This document shows positions 16,242 through 25,968 of a stretch of 39,611 nucleotides of DNA, one piece after another; positions within the stretch are counted from its first letter, which is position 1; the number at the start of each line of letters is the position of its first letter. The notes beneath the pieces were generated by a model that saw only the letters and a program-made list of their open reading frames with translations, searched no databases and had not been told where the DNA came from. Made by a program: the position numbers and the translations under genes. This DNA comes from Thiotrichaceae bacterium (GTDB lineage Bacteria > Pseudomonadota > Gammaproteobacteria > Thiotrichales > Thiotrichaceae): contig JALXAX010000177.1 in the NCBI GenBank assembly GCA_026991755.1, positions 1 to 39,611 of the forward strand, read 5' to 3'.

Positions 16242-17767
16242 TTCAAAGCCTATACAGACGCTTAGCATTGATACTACTAGTGATGTTTATCATTCTAGGT
16301 GCTTTTCTTTTTTGGTTTTACGAAAACTCTAATCAGTCGCTACAACGCGAGACTTCGCAAAAAATACACCTTCATCTCGCCGAATATTTAGTGCAAGAAA
16401 TCACCTTATTTAGTGATGGTGAATTAGATCATGACAGTGTTAAGGACGCTTTCAGCAACGTGATGCGTTTAGACCCAGGTACAGAACTGTACGTGATCGA
16501 TAAACAAGGTCACGTAATGGCTTATGATGCGCCCCCTGAGAAAATAATCCGTAAAAAGATAGACCTAGCACCTATTTTAACCTTTATTGAGAGTAAAGAA
16601 AGTCTGCCTATTTTAGGAGATGATCCTCGCTCAGATAAGCAAAAGATATTTTCAGCTGCGCCCATTTACGATGCTGATGAAAACCTTCTGTCATACTTAT
16701 ATATCATCATAAAAGGCGAAGTTTACGATGATGTTGCAACGGCATTACAGGCGAATAAAACGTGGTGGATTAGTCTGGGGATGATGGGGGCGGGGATGAT
16801 TTTTTTATTGCTTACCGCGCTTTTGCTCTTTAATAAACTGACTCAACCATTAGTTAAACTAAGTCGTGAAGTCGCCAACTTCGAGCAGTCTAATTTCACC
16901 GAACTCCCCCAAGGTGCTCAGCAGTTTCTTTCAGAAAACCATGAGAAACATGATGAATTCGGTAAATTACAACACTCGTTTTATGGCATGGCGCAACACA
17001 TCATTGATCAACTAGGCTATTTAAAAAAGCATGATGATTTACGTAGTGAATTTTTAGCTCATGTTTCCCATGATCTGCGTACACCCTTAGCGGGTGTGCG
17101 TGCTTATTTAGAAACATTACAACTCAAAGGTAACGACTTGAGTGATGAATCTCGACAAGATTTCATTAATAAAGCATTAGTAACCAACAACCGATTGAGC
17201 ACAATGATTGATGAATTGTTCGAACTAGCGCGCTTGGAATATGGTGAGATAGAAGTCAACCCAGAAACAATCGTATTGTCTGATTTGCTGAGTGATATGT
17301 ATGCGACGTTAAGTAATCTGGCGTCAAAGAAAAATATTAATCTACAAGTAAAAATGCAACATGATGATTTAACCGTTTATGCTGATGTGGCAAGGTTAGA
17401 TCGTATTTTGCAGAACTTGGTGGCTAATGCGATTCAGTACACTCCTGAAAAGGGCGAAGTTGTGGTTGAGGTTAGTGTTATCCGTAGTGCACTAATAACT
17501 GCACAAACAACTGATAATGGAGATGGTGCAAAACAACAGGTAAAGATTTCAGTAAAGGATACAGGGCAGGGTATAGCGGAAGAAGATTTGCCGTATATTT
17601 TTGAGCCTTATTTCCGCTCCGAATCAGGACGACGCGTTAATCAAGAAGGTAAGGGTCTTGGGCTTGCTATTACTGCTCGCCTGCTGGAGTTACATGGTAG
17701 TCAGTTAATCGTTAATAGTCATGAAAATAAAGGTACGGAATTTAGTTTTGTGTTGAATTCAAATTAA
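16238..17767 (+). CDS. Membrane sensor histidine kinase
   Basis: This is the sensor of the two-component pair. Transmembrane helix 1 (about 9-28) and helix 2 (about 177-198) enclose a periplasmic sensor domain of about 150 residues with the dCache/sCache-like run ELYVIDKQGHVMAYDAP. A HAMP-like linker follows (about 200-260), then the phosphoacceptor His278 in HVSHDLRTPLAGVRAYLE. The ATPase domain shows the N box (RILQNLVANAIQYTP), G1 (DTGQGIAEEDLPYIFEPYFR) and G2 (GKGLGLAI). The length of 509 aa is normal. All catalytic motifs are intact, so it should be active. The ligand cannot be told from sequence. Confidence 0.93.
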   Translation: MIQSLYRRLALILLVMFIILGAFLFWFYENSNQSLQRETSQKIHLHLAEYLVQEITLFSDGELDHDSVKDAFSNVMRLDPGTELYVIDKQGHVMAYDAPPEKIIRKKIDLAPILTFIESKESLPILGDDPRSDKQKIFSAAPIYDADENLLSYLYIIIKGEVYDDVATALQANKTWWISLGMMGAGMIFLLLTALLLFNKLTQPLVKLSREVANFEQSNFTELPQGAQQFLSENHEKHDEFGKLQHSFYGMAQHIIDQLGYLKKHDDLRSEFLAHVSHDLRTPLAGVRAYLETLQLKGNDLSDESRQDFINKALVTNNRLSTMIDELFELARLEYGEIEVNPETIVLSDLLSDMYATLSNLASKKNINLQVKMQHDDLTVYADVARLDRILQNLVANAIQYTPEKGEVVVEVSVIRSALITAQTTDNGDGAKQQVKISVKDTGQGIAEEDLPYIFEPYFRSESGRRVNQEGKGLGLAITARLLELHGSQLIVNSHENKGTEFSFVLNSN

Positions 17768-17791
17768 TGCAAAAATAGTCAATATTTATGC

Positions 17792-17820
17792 TTGACATGA
17801 TATGAGGTTTGCACCAAAAT
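17792..17820 (+). promoter_or_regulatory. Promoter of tRNA-Ala
   Basis: A perfect -35 TTGACA (17792-17797) is followed after 17 bp by CAAAAT (17815-17820). The next bases, GCGCC, form the GC-rich discriminator typical of stable-RNA promoters under stringent control. Transcription would start about 10 bp before the mature tRNA. Confidence 0.65.
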
Positions 17821-17836
17821 GCGCCTCTCTTGGCAC

Positions 17837-17912
17837 GGGGCCATAGCTCAGCTGGGAGAGCGCTACAGTGGCACTGTAGAGGTCGTCGGTTCGATCCCGT
17901 CTGGCTCCACCA
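17837..17912 (+). tRNA. tRNA-Ala (anticodon GGC)
   Basis: This 76-nt cloverleaf has acceptor arms GGGGCCA and TGGCTCC, a D arm GCTCAGCTGGGAGAGC, an anticodon stem CTACA/TGTAG around GTGGCAC (anticodon GGC, reading GCC codons), the T loop GGTTCGATCCC and an encoded CCA end. A reading frame crossing it is spurious. Confidence 0.97.
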
Positions 17913-17947
17913 GTCAATTTCTCTTTAGAGAGTTGAAGGAAGAGATT

Positions 17948-18250
17948 ATGGCTTTGTTTGGACGTATCTTACTTATAGTAGGTTTAGTCATATCAAGCGT
18001 TTCGCTAGTATTAGGATTCGGCTTTATGTTTAACGACTATGATGAGTTAGCTAAGTTTTTTTTGATGGCAATTCCTTTTGGATTTGTTATGCTATTTACA
18101 GGTGTTTCGACAGTAGTTATGTTTTCACCTAGAGAAATAGAAAACGTTGGAAAAAACATCGATAGAAATATTGATAAAAGTGTTGAGAATAGTAGCAAGA
18201 GTAATAACAAAAGTAGAAATGATCTTTTTGACGAATTTAAAGAGAAATAA
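17948..18250 (+). CDS. Small two-helix membrane protein, unknown function
   Basis: This 100-residue protein begins MALFGRILLIVGLVI at an ATG preceded by AAGGAAGAG. It has two hydrophobic segments (about residues 5-25 and 37-60) and a polar tail rich in Asn, Ser and Lys (KNIDRNIDKSVENSSKSNNK). A longer reading that starts inside the tRNA upstream is rejected. I recognise no family. It lies in a tRNA cluster 35 bp after tRNA-Ala and could share its transcript. The ribosome site and membrane-protein composition make it more likely real than chance. Confidence 0.6.
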   Translation: MALFGRILLIVGLVISSVSLVLGFGFMFNDYDELAKFFLMAIPFGFVMLFTGVSTVVMFSPREIENVGKNIDRNIDKSVENSSKSNNKSRNDLFDEFKEK

Positions 18251-18337
18251 TCTTTAAAAACAGATAATAGATTAGCAGTAAAAGTACTATAAAATGTGTG
18301 TAGCACATAAATAGTACAATAGTGAAGTAAAGTCAGC

Positions 18338-18412
18338 GTCCCCATCGTCTAGCGGTTAGGACATTGCCCTTTCACGGCAGTAACCGGGGTTCAAGTCCCC
18401 GTGGGGACGCCA
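18338..18412 (+). tRNA. tRNA-Glu (anticodon TTC), copy 1
   Basis: 75 nt. Acceptor GTCCCCA pairs with TGGGGAC, the anticodon loop is CTTTCAC (anticodon TTC), the T loop is GGTTCAAGTCC and a CCA end is encoded. The D loop reads AGCGGTTAGG. Confidence 0.97.
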
Positions 18413-18517
18413 TTTTACATTCATTATATACATTTAAAAGTAGTCAACATGTAGTGCTAGTTCTTAGTACTTCAATTAGCACTCCAATCGAAAAGAAATA
18501 TTAACATCATTATATAA

Positions 18518-18593
18518 GTCCCCATCGTCTAGTGGCCTAGGACATTGCCCTTTCACGGCAGTAACCGGGGTTCGAACCCCCGTGGGGACGCCA
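18518..18593 (+). tRNA. tRNA-Glu (anticodon TTC), copy 2
   Basis: 76 nt, the same acceptor and anticodon arms as the copy 105 bp upstream. It differs in the D loop (AGTGGCCTAGG, one base longer) and the T loop (GGTTCGAACCC). CCA is encoded. The two copies may be co-transcribed. Confidence 0.97.
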
Positions 18594-18765
18594 TTCGTCA
18601 CCTTTCCAAAAATAACTGATACAGCGCATCCTATGCGATTATTCTCACGTATTTTTAAATATGTCGTGATTAACTAAGCTATAGTTAATACTTACCTATA
18701 GTCGCAATGAATAACCTACGCAAACCTATAATAACCACAACCAACTCGCATATCGGGGTGAACCT

Positions 18766-20070
18766 ATGACTAAGCATACCGTCACACTAACTGATAATAA
18801 AACGGGTGAAAGTATCGAGCTTGACGTACTACACCCAACCCAAGGCCCCAATGCCATCGACGTGACACAGCTCTATAAAAAGACAGGCATGTTTACCTAT
18901 GACCCAGGTTTTATGTCAACTGCTAGTTGCTGGAGTGATATTACCTATTTAGATGGTGGAAAGGGATTGTTGGAATACAGAGGCTACTCCATTCAACAAT
19001 TAGCAGAGCAGGGAAGCTTTATGGAAACTTGCTACCTGTTATTAAACGGCGAACTACCAAACCAAACTGAGTTTGATGAGTTTACACATCGTGTGGTGCA
19101 TCACACCATGCTACACGAGCAAATTAAGCGTTTTTACTCAGGTTTTCGACGAGATGCTCATCCCATGGCAACAATGGTCGGGGTAGTGGGAGCATTATCT
19201 GCATTTTATCATGAGTATATGGAAATTCATGATGAGAAGAATCGTTATGAAACCGCTGTATTACTTATTGCCAAAATGCCAACCATTGCGGCGTGGAGCT
19301 ATCGCTATGCTAATGGACTGCCTTTTGTTTATCCTGATAATAAACTCAGCTACCCAGACAACTTTTTGCATATGATGTTTTCTCTTCCCTCTGAGGAGTA
19401 TCTTGCTGACCCCAGAATGTCCCGAGCTCTTGAAGTTATCCTCATTACCCATGCGGATCACGAACAAAATGCATCAACTTCAACGGTACGCCTGGCAGGA
19501 AGCTCTGAAGTTAACCCTTTTGCAGCCATCTCTGCGGGAATCGCCTCATTATGGGGGCCTGCACATGGGGGGGCCAATGAAGCCGTTGTGCGTATGTTGA
19601 TGGAAATAAGAGACTCCGAAAAACCGGTGCAGCACTTTGTGGATAAAGCTAAAGATAAAACTCAGAGCTTCAGGTTAATGGGTTTTGGGCATCGGGTGTA
19701 TAAAAACTATGATCCTCGTGCGACCATTATTAAAGAACTTTGCCATAAAATCTTAAACGAAAGCGAAGTGGCGGAAGAACATAGAGATCTTTTAGATATC
19801 GCCATGAAGTTAGAGTCAGTCGCTTTGGAAGATGAGTACTTTGTAAGTAGAAAGCTGTACCCTAATGTTGATTTCTACTCAGGCATTATCTTTTTGAGCA
19901 TGGGAATACCGCTAAATATGTTTACCGTCATGTTTGCCATGGCAAGAACCATTGGTTGGATATCCCATTGGCATGAAATGATGGGTGACGATAAAACACG
20001 AATTGCCAGACCAAGGCAATTATATACGGGTGAGACTAGCCGTGATTATCCTCCTATGGATAAGCGCTAG
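18766..20070 (+). CDS. gltA: Type II citrate synthase
   Basis: Condenses oxaloacetate with acetyl-CoA to citrate at the entry of the TCA cycle, in the cytoplasm. The catalytic triad is visible: His267 in [11 protein letters not shown], His309 in [15 protein letters not shown] and Asp369 in NVDFYSG. The binding segment [20 protein letters not shown] is intact. The length of 434 aa and the N-terminal domain ([11 protein letters not shown]) match the hexameric, NADH-regulated Gram-negative type. The ribosome site is GGGGTGA. Stop codons of gltA and mnmA face each other across 34 bp. The 172-bp upstream gap after tRNA-Glu holds no gene. Confidence 0.95.
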   Translation: MTKHTVTLTDNKTGESIELDVLHPTQGPNAIDVTQLYKKTGMFTYDPGFMSTASCWSDITYLDGGKGLLEYRGYSIQQLAEQGSFMETCYLLLNGELPNQTEFDEFTHRVVHHTMLHEQIKRFYSGFRRDAHPMATMVGVVGALSAFYHEYMEIHDEKNRYETAVLLIAKMPTIAAWSYRYANGLPFVYPDNKLSYPDNFLHMMFSLPSEEYLADPRMSRALEVILITHADHEQNASTSTVRLAGSSEVNPFAAISAGIASLWGPAHGGANEAVVRMLMEIRDSEKPVQHFVDKAKDKTQSFRLMGFGHRVYKNYDPRATIIKELCHKILNESEVAEEHRDLLDIAMKLESVALEDEYFVSRKLYPNVDFYSGIIFLSMGIPLNMFTVMFAMARTIGWISHWHEMMGDDKTRIARPRQLYTGETSRDYPPMDKR

Positions 20071-20104
20071 TGGCTAAAATGCTGTGTGTAGTTGATATGT
20101 ACCA

Positions 20105-21708
<1,604 letters not shown>

Positions 21709-21867
21709 GACACTCTCCAGAATCATTTTTTTAATGTTATTATTAGCTTAGTAAAATAAAAGTATCGCCCAATACATTCAATTTTCTTAAAATATTCGCT
21801 ACATAATGACACAAACCAGACTATTTTGCATTGTTGGGTATATAGTCGGTATGATTATTGACCCTGT

Positions 21868-22929
21868 ATGACAATTAGTGAAAAACAAATGGAAAATATG
21901 ATTCGCATGACAGAATACAGCCACGGAGCAGGCTGCGGTTGTAAGATATCCCCCAAGGTTTTAGATACCATTCTAAAAAGCCAACTCCCTGAATTTGTAG
22001 ATGAGGCATTATTGGTTGGAAACGCCTCAAGAGATGATGCGGCTGTCTATGATCTAGGCAATGGCTCAGCGGTTATCAGTACAACCGATTTTTTCATGCC
22101 CATTGTTGATGATCCTTTTACCTTTGGGCGAATAGCGGCCACCAATGCCATCAGCGATATTTACGCCATGGGGGGAAAACCCATTATGGCGATTGCCATC
22201 TTCGGTTGGCCCTTAGACAAACTACCCGCAGAAGTAGGGCAACAAGTCATCGAAGGCGGGCGTAGTGTGTGTCAAGATGCAGGTATTAGTCTAGCGGGAG
22301 GGCATAGTATTGATGCGCCAGAACCTATCTTTGGCTTGGCAGTTACGGGTATCGTCAATACTGATCAAGTAAAACAAAACAACAAAGCTCAAACAGGAGA
22401 CTTAATTTTTCTTACCAAGCCTTTAGGCATTGGCATATTAAGTACTGCACAAAAGAAAAAGAAAATAGAAGACGAACACGCGCATATCGCACCAGAGACT
22501 ATGTGCCAGCTGAATAAAATAGGTACAGAATTAGCACAGCTTGAAGGTGTTACCGCTATGACCGATGTGACGGGCTTTGGATTAGGCGGGCATTTAAGAG
22601 AAATATGCGAAGGTAGCCAACTACAAGCTGTTATCCAGTTTGATGATTTACCACTATTACCCCATGTTGATAAATACTTGAAATTAGGATGCTCACCAGG
22701 TGGGTCACAACGAAATTTTGAAAGCTATGGAGACCACATTAGCACCATGACGTTGAGGCAACAGCAGATTGTGTGTGACCCTCAAACCAGCGGTGGTTTG
22801 TTAGTAACGGTGAAAGCAGATGGGGTGGATGAATTCCATAAAGTAACAAAGTCAGCAGGACTCAAGCTTGAAGTGATTGGAAAGATGCAAGAGCGTGTAG
22901 ATGATGAACAATACGTGATCATTGCCTAA
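21868..22929 (+). CDS. selD: Selenophosphate synthase SelD
   Basis: Makes selenophosphate from selenide and ATP, the selenium donor for selenocysteine and for 2-selenouridine in tRNA. The catalytic region [20 protein letters not shown] has Cys in both reactive positions (Cys23 and Cys25), so this is the cysteine form, not a selenoprotein. [35 protein letters not shown] and [20 protein letters not shown] are all intact. The E. coli protein begins near the second Met here (21889, [13 protein letters not shown]), so the true start may be 21889; neither has a strong ribosome site. The stop codon forms part of the 4-bp target duplication of the mobile element that follows. Confidence 0.93.
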   Translation: MTISEKQMENMIRMTEYSHGAGCGCKISPKVLDTILKSQLPEFVDEALLVGNASRDDAAVYDLGNGSAVISTTDFFMPIVDDPFTFGRIAATNAISDIYAMGGKPIMAIAIFGWPLDKLPAEVGQQVIEGGRSVCQDAGISLAGGHSIDAPEPIFGLAVTGIVNTDQVKQNNKAQTGDLIFLTKPLGIGILSTAQKKKKIEDEHAHIAPETMCQLNKIGTELAQLEGVTAMTDVTGFGLGGHLREICEGSQLQAVIQFDDLPLLPHVDKYLKLGCSPGGSQRNFESYGDHISTMTLRQQQIVCDPQTSGGLLVTVKADGVDEFHKVTKSAGLKLEVIGKMQERVDDEQYVIIA

Positions 22930-23088
22930 GGAATCTCTGATCAAGTCATGAGCGGTTTTCTCGAAGCTGAAATTGCCCATTTTTTGCTTAAAAATCTCCC
23001 TAATAGAGCAACTATTAGCTCTATTTTTAAGCAAAAACTGAACAATTTCATCTGTCGAGAAATTCCACCCGATTTAATCAGAGGTTCC
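22930..23088 (+). mobile_element. MITE family F3, copy 1, at the selD stop codon
   Basis: The termini GGAATCTCTGATCAAGTC and (inverted) GGAACCTCTGATTAAATC match at 15 of 18 positions. The 4-bp CTAA at 22926-22929 and 23089-23092 is a direct duplication of the target. The left copy contains the TAA stop of selD. The inside is a long imperfect hairpin with arms around TTTTTGCTTAAAAAT and ATTTTTAAGCAAAAA. No coding capacity. Termini and a YTAA-type target resemble the IS5 group. Confidence 0.85.
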
Positions 23089-23163
23089 CTAAGTGAGAAT
23101 GCTCCTGAAACTCATAAGCTATCACTTAATGCATTATACCTTTTGTTAGATAAGACACTCATA

Positions 23164-23322
23164 GAGACCTTTGCACGAAAGATATGATGGATTAAAAAGG
23201 CTTGAATTTCCCACATTTTGTCTAAAAACTCAGCCAATAGCTCGGCTATTACCCTCCTTTTTAGACAAAATCTGAAAAATTACACTCTTTTTTCTCTCGC
23301 CATACTTTCATGCAAAGGTCTC
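23164..23322 (+). mobile_element. MITE family F2, copy 1
   Basis: A 159-bp palindromic element with terminal inverted repeats GAGACCTTTGCACGAAAG and (inverted) GAGACCTTTGCATGAAAG. Inner arms TTTTGTCTAAAAA and TTTTTAGACAAAA flank CCAATAGCTCGGCTATTACC. A second copy of identical length lies inverted at 32092. No target duplication is clear. It fills the gap between selD and the response-regulator gene, together with the F3 element next to it. Confidence 0.85.
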
Positions 23323-23339
23323 AATAGAGTAATTATTAA

Positions 23340-23996
23340 CTACCCTGTATACATATAACCCTGTCCGCGCCGTGTCTTAATAAAATCCTTACCCAGTATT
23401 TTGCGAAGGTGGTTTACATACACCTCAATGACGTTACTGTCTTTATCCGCGTCATTCTCATAGACATGTTCGGTTAGCTTGGTTTTAGACAGAATTTCAC
23501 CTTTGTGCATGAGAAAATAACGCAATAAGCGAAACTCAATACCGGTGAGTTCTAACGTTTCGTTATCACTAACGAGACATTGCTTGTCTTCATCTAATAA
23601 GTACTCACCGATAGAAAATTGATGGCTGGTTTTAGCACTATTACGACGCAGTAATGCCTGCACTCTTACCAATAACTCTTCAAAATGGAAAGGTTTACCA
23701 AGGTAGTCATCCGCACCTGCCTTAAAGCCATCCACTCGTTCGTGCCATGCATCTCTGGCGGTAAGGATAATGACAGGAATTTCACGATTATTTTCGCGCC
23801 ACGATGCCAATACATCAATGCCTGATTTTTTAGGTAAACCGAGATCGAGTACGACCATATCATAATCAATTTCGTTGCCCATATACTCAGCATCAATACC
23901 GTTATTCACGATATCAACGGCAAACCCAGCCCGTTTAAAGCTTGTTTTTAAACGTTTGCTGAGGGCCTCCTCATCTTCAACCAGTAATAAACGCAT
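23340..23996 (-). CDS. OmpR-family response regulator, no adjacent kinase
   Basis: This is a 218-residue regulator of the QseB/PmrA type. The receiver has the acid pair Asp8/Glu9, phosphoacceptor Asp51 (VVLDLGLP), Thr79 and Lys101 (LGKPF). The winged helix has LTGIEFRLLRYFLMHKGEIL and VYVNHLRKILG, and ends RRGQGYMY. Its ATG directly follows the TAA stop of the cytochrome b561 gene with no gap, so the two form one operon with coupled translation. Such regulators normally precede a histidine kinase. Here the downstream DNA is a mobile element, so the kinase is elsewhere or lost. Confidence 0.92.
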   Translation of the reverse strand: MRLLLVEDEEALSKRLKTSFKRAGFAVDIVNNGIDAEYMGNEIDYDMVVLDLGLPKKSGIDVLASWRENNREIPVIILTARDAWHERVDGFKAGADDYLGKPFHFEELLVRVQALLRRNSAKTSHQFSIGEYLLDEDKQCLVSDNETLELTGIEFRLLRYFLMHKGEILSKTKLTEHVYENDADKDSNVIEVYVNHLRKILGKDFIKTRRGQGYMYTG

Positions 23997-24662
23997 TTAT
24001 TCACTCTCGTTAGTGTCCAGATTGGCTTTTTTGCGGCCTGTTACCATGGCTTTAGCAAGGTTCTCACCATGCAAGCGACTGGATACGATAACCCCCAGTA
24101 CGTGCAACAGGATAAGCAGAATAGTTAGATTGGCTGAAAGCTCGTGGATTTCTTCCCAAAACTCTTCAGCGGCTTCATTCTCGCCTGACTCATGCTCTTC
24201 ATGTTCGTCGTCATCAGCATTAGCGGTAGAAATTAAAGAAATAGTAACGTTGCTAGCTAATGGACCACCGCCTTCAAGTCCGTAGACTTTTAAACCTGAA
24301 TAAGAAACCACGAAAAGCATCAATAATAATGCCACAATCATATAGCCTCCCGCAGGATTATGGCCGATATAATGTTTAATTTTTTGTCGCGGTTTGTGTT
24401 CGGTCAAGTTCGATTTAATCGTCTTCACATAATCGATAACGACAGAGGTTTTTTTGATAAAGTTAGTAAAAAGTGCATATTTACTACCAATAAAACCCCA
24501 TATGAGTCTGCTCACAATCAAGGCTAAAATGGCATAACCTGCGTAAATATGCAGGTTGCTTTCTTCTTCACCCGTGAGATACGCGATGATAAATAAAATC
24601 ACCAACGACCAATGAAATATTCTTACAAAAATATCCCAAACTTTAATAGTATTTTGTTCCAT
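23997..24662 (-). CDS. Cytochrome b561-type di-haem membrane protein
   Basis: This is a four-helix inner-membrane cytochrome b of the family that includes Ni/Fe-hydrogenase b subunits and COG3658. It begins KVWDIFVRIFHWSLV. Candidate haem ligands are His17 (RIFHW), His38 (NLHIYAGYA), His173 (EIHE) and His187 (LLHVLG); His101 sits in the conserved GHNPAGG. A periplasmic loop (about 148-168) is very acidic and His-rich (DADDDEHEEHESGENEAAEEF), which could bind metal. The ribosome site is GGAGAG. In related bacteria such genes often sit with a di-haem cytochrome c, which is absent here. It probably passes electrons between quinols and a periplasmic partner. That role is inference. Confidence 0.85.
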   Translation of the reverse strand: MEQNTIKVWDIFVRIFHWSLVILFIIAYLTGEEESNLHIYAGYAILALIVSRLIWGFIGSKYALFTNFIKKTSVVIDYVKTIKSNLTEHKPRQKIKHYIGHNPAGGYMIVALLLMLFVVSYSGLKVYGLEGGGPLASNVTISLISTANADDDEHEEHESGENEAAEEFWEEIHELSANLTILLILLHVLGVIVSSRLHGENLAKAMVTGRKKANLDTNESE

Positions 24663-24709
24663 GATAGCTCTCCTTTTGTAGTAATGTACTAAATTGTTGT
24701 GCTCAATGA

Positions 24710-24788
24710 CTATTTTTCACATTGTTCTTGATCACTGTTAATAATTGCTTTTACTTCAGTATCTAATTCAGCTACCTGAGTCACAAAA
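24710..24788 (-). pseudogene. Detached 3' end of the DUF2202 gene
   Basis: On the minus strand, directly beyond the F3 element, is an open stretch TTTT-GTG-ACT-CAG that translates as FVTQVAELDTEVKAIINSDQ followed by EQCEK and a TAG stop (24710-24712). If the 160-bp element and one copy of its 4-bp target are removed, this joins the DUF2202 gene in frame, giving ...NITATG-FVTQVAEL... A terminal Cys would then match the Cys in NLLCGSRNH. I read it as the displaced C-terminus. A caveat is that the two 4-bp flanks are not identical (AAAA and TTAA on the plus strand). Confidence 0.6.
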
Positions 24789-24948
24789 GGGTACCTCTAT
24801 TAATTCATGGTTCGTTTTCCTGAGGTTAGAATCCGCCATGTTTCTGCTATAAAAGTGACCAATAGCTACGGCTATTGCTAACTTTTCTATCAAAAACCTG
24901 ACAAATTCTAACTTATAGGAATTCCGACCAGAATTAATAGAGATACCC
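24789..24948 (-). mobile_element. MITE family F3, copy 2, inserted in the DUF2202 gene
   Basis: A 160-bp element with termini GGGTACCTCTATTAATTC and (inverted) GGGTATCTCTATTAATTC. Its interior, read on the minus strand, is nearly the same as the F3 copy at 25714 (GAATTTGTCAGGTTTTTGAT, then AGAAAAGTTAGCAATAGC). The two copies are inverted with respect to each other and bracket the DUF2202 gene. Flanking tetramers AAAA and TTAA may be a decayed target duplication. The right flank supplies the present stop codon of the DUF2202 gene. Confidence 0.85.
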
Positions 24949-25533
24949 TTAACCCGTAGCCGTAATATTCGTTATTTTTGCCGCAAAAGCGCGCAAATGA
25001 TTACGCGAACCGCATAACAAATTATCGTAAGTTGCGATGATATCTTGGTGCTCATCAAGTACTAAAGATTTTTGCTGATTGATATCCTGTATATCTGTTT
25101 CTTCCACTAATGCACCTACCTTTAACGCAGCTAAATCATCACCCGCGATAGCACCCGTATAAAGTTGGTCGTATAAAGCTTGCAGCTCAGGATCATTATA
25201 AGTATTGCGTAACCCTGTCGATGGGTCGTTTATTGCATAAGCTTCCAACAACACGCGGATAGCCTCAGCATGCTCTGTTTCTGCATTATCAGATATGTTT
25301 TTAAAAACAGTAAGCCGGCTACCCGTATCTTCATAAATATCCAGATATAAATCACGGGCTAGCTCTTCCTCTTCCCGCATAAAAAGTAAACCGTCAATCT
25401 CAGCAACACTGAGTACTTGTGATGTTTGTGATGAAGCGAAAGCGGTGGTTGTATCACCGCCATTGCAAGCTGTAAGTAAAGTAAGTGTAAGCGTGGACGT
25501 GATGACTAGTTTCATCAGTTTCTGCTGTGTCAT
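24949..25533 (-). CDS. DUF2202 ferritin-like lipoprotein, probably truncated
   Basis: This exported lipoprotein has a signal ending LLTLLTAC-type (TLTLLTAC) and a mature four-helix, ferritin-like DUF2202 domain. The carboxylate-rich helices read REEEELARDLYLDIYEDTG, FKNISDNAETEHAEAI, GALVEETDIQDINQ and DEHQDIIATYDNLLCGSRNHLRAF. These Glu and His positions suggest a di-metal site, but the function of the family is not established. The start at 25533 has AGGA 8 nt upstream; an upstream ATG at 25551 is less likely. The protein ends TNITATG at the edge of an F3 element, while relatives as I recall them run about 25 residues further, and a matching segment lies beyond the element. Confidence 0.82.
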   Translation of the reverse strand: MTQQKLMKLVITSTLTLTLLTACNGGDTTTAFASSQTSQVLSVAEIDGLLFMREEEELARDLYLDIYEDTGSRLTVFKNISDNAETEHAEAIRVLLEAYAINDPSTGLRNTYNDPELQALYDQLYTGAIAGDDLAALKVGALVEETDIQDINQQKSLVLDEHQDIIATYDNLLCGSRNHLRAFAAKITNITATG

Positions 25534-25713
25534 TTGAATATTCCTATTCATTGAATGACACCAGAATAAAGAGCCGTTATTAAATAAAGCTTAAAAAGTT
25601 AACCCAATTAGTACCCCATGGTGCCCGAATGTGAGAGTTCTAGTGCAGCGAGTTGTTTATCTGATGAATACTACCTTCGGTTAAGGATTTTTTATTTTTT
25701 AAGATTCGCTTAA

Positions 25714-25885
25714 GGATCCTTTGATTAAGTCTGATCGGAATTTCTGTGAGATAGAATTTGTCAGGTTTTTGATAGAAAAGTTAGCAATAGCAATAGCAAT
25801 AGCAGTAGCTATTGGTCACTTTTATAGCGAAAAACTGGCGGATTCTAGCCTCAGAAAAATGAATCATGACTTGATCAGAGGTTCC
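25714..25885 (+). mobile_element. MITE family F3, copy 3
   Basis: 172 bp, with termini GGATCCTTTGATTAAGTC and (inverted) GGAACCTCTGATCAAGTC. A perfect 4-bp duplication TTAA flanks it (25710-25713 and 25886-25889). The interior matches copy 2, except that the hexamer CAATAG is expanded to three tandem units (AGCAATAGCAATAGCAATAG), about 12 bp of extra length. It lies between the DUF2202 gene and the propeller protein. The remaining gap (25552-25713, 25886-25968) shows nothing else. Confidence 0.87.
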
Positions 25886-25968
25886 TTAATTTTAGGTTAG
25901 TAGTTTTTGCCAAATTGGCTATGCGAGCAAAGTGTAGCTATTTATTTACACATCACAGGGAGTATTTA

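Noticed and set aside
17819-17947. N-terminal extension of the small membrane protein through tRNA-Ala
   Set aside because: It would translate the tRNA gene; the ATG at 17948 has its own ribosome site.
22948-23187. 79-codon frame after selD
   Set aside because: It runs through the F3 element and into an F2 terminus; the peptide is a translation of the inverted repeats.
24789-25885. The DUF2202 gene with its two inverted F3 elements as a composite transposon
   Set aside because: Each F3 copy has its own flanking tetramers (TTAA on both sides of the right copy), there is no duplication of the outer ends and no transposase, so two separate insertions are simpler.
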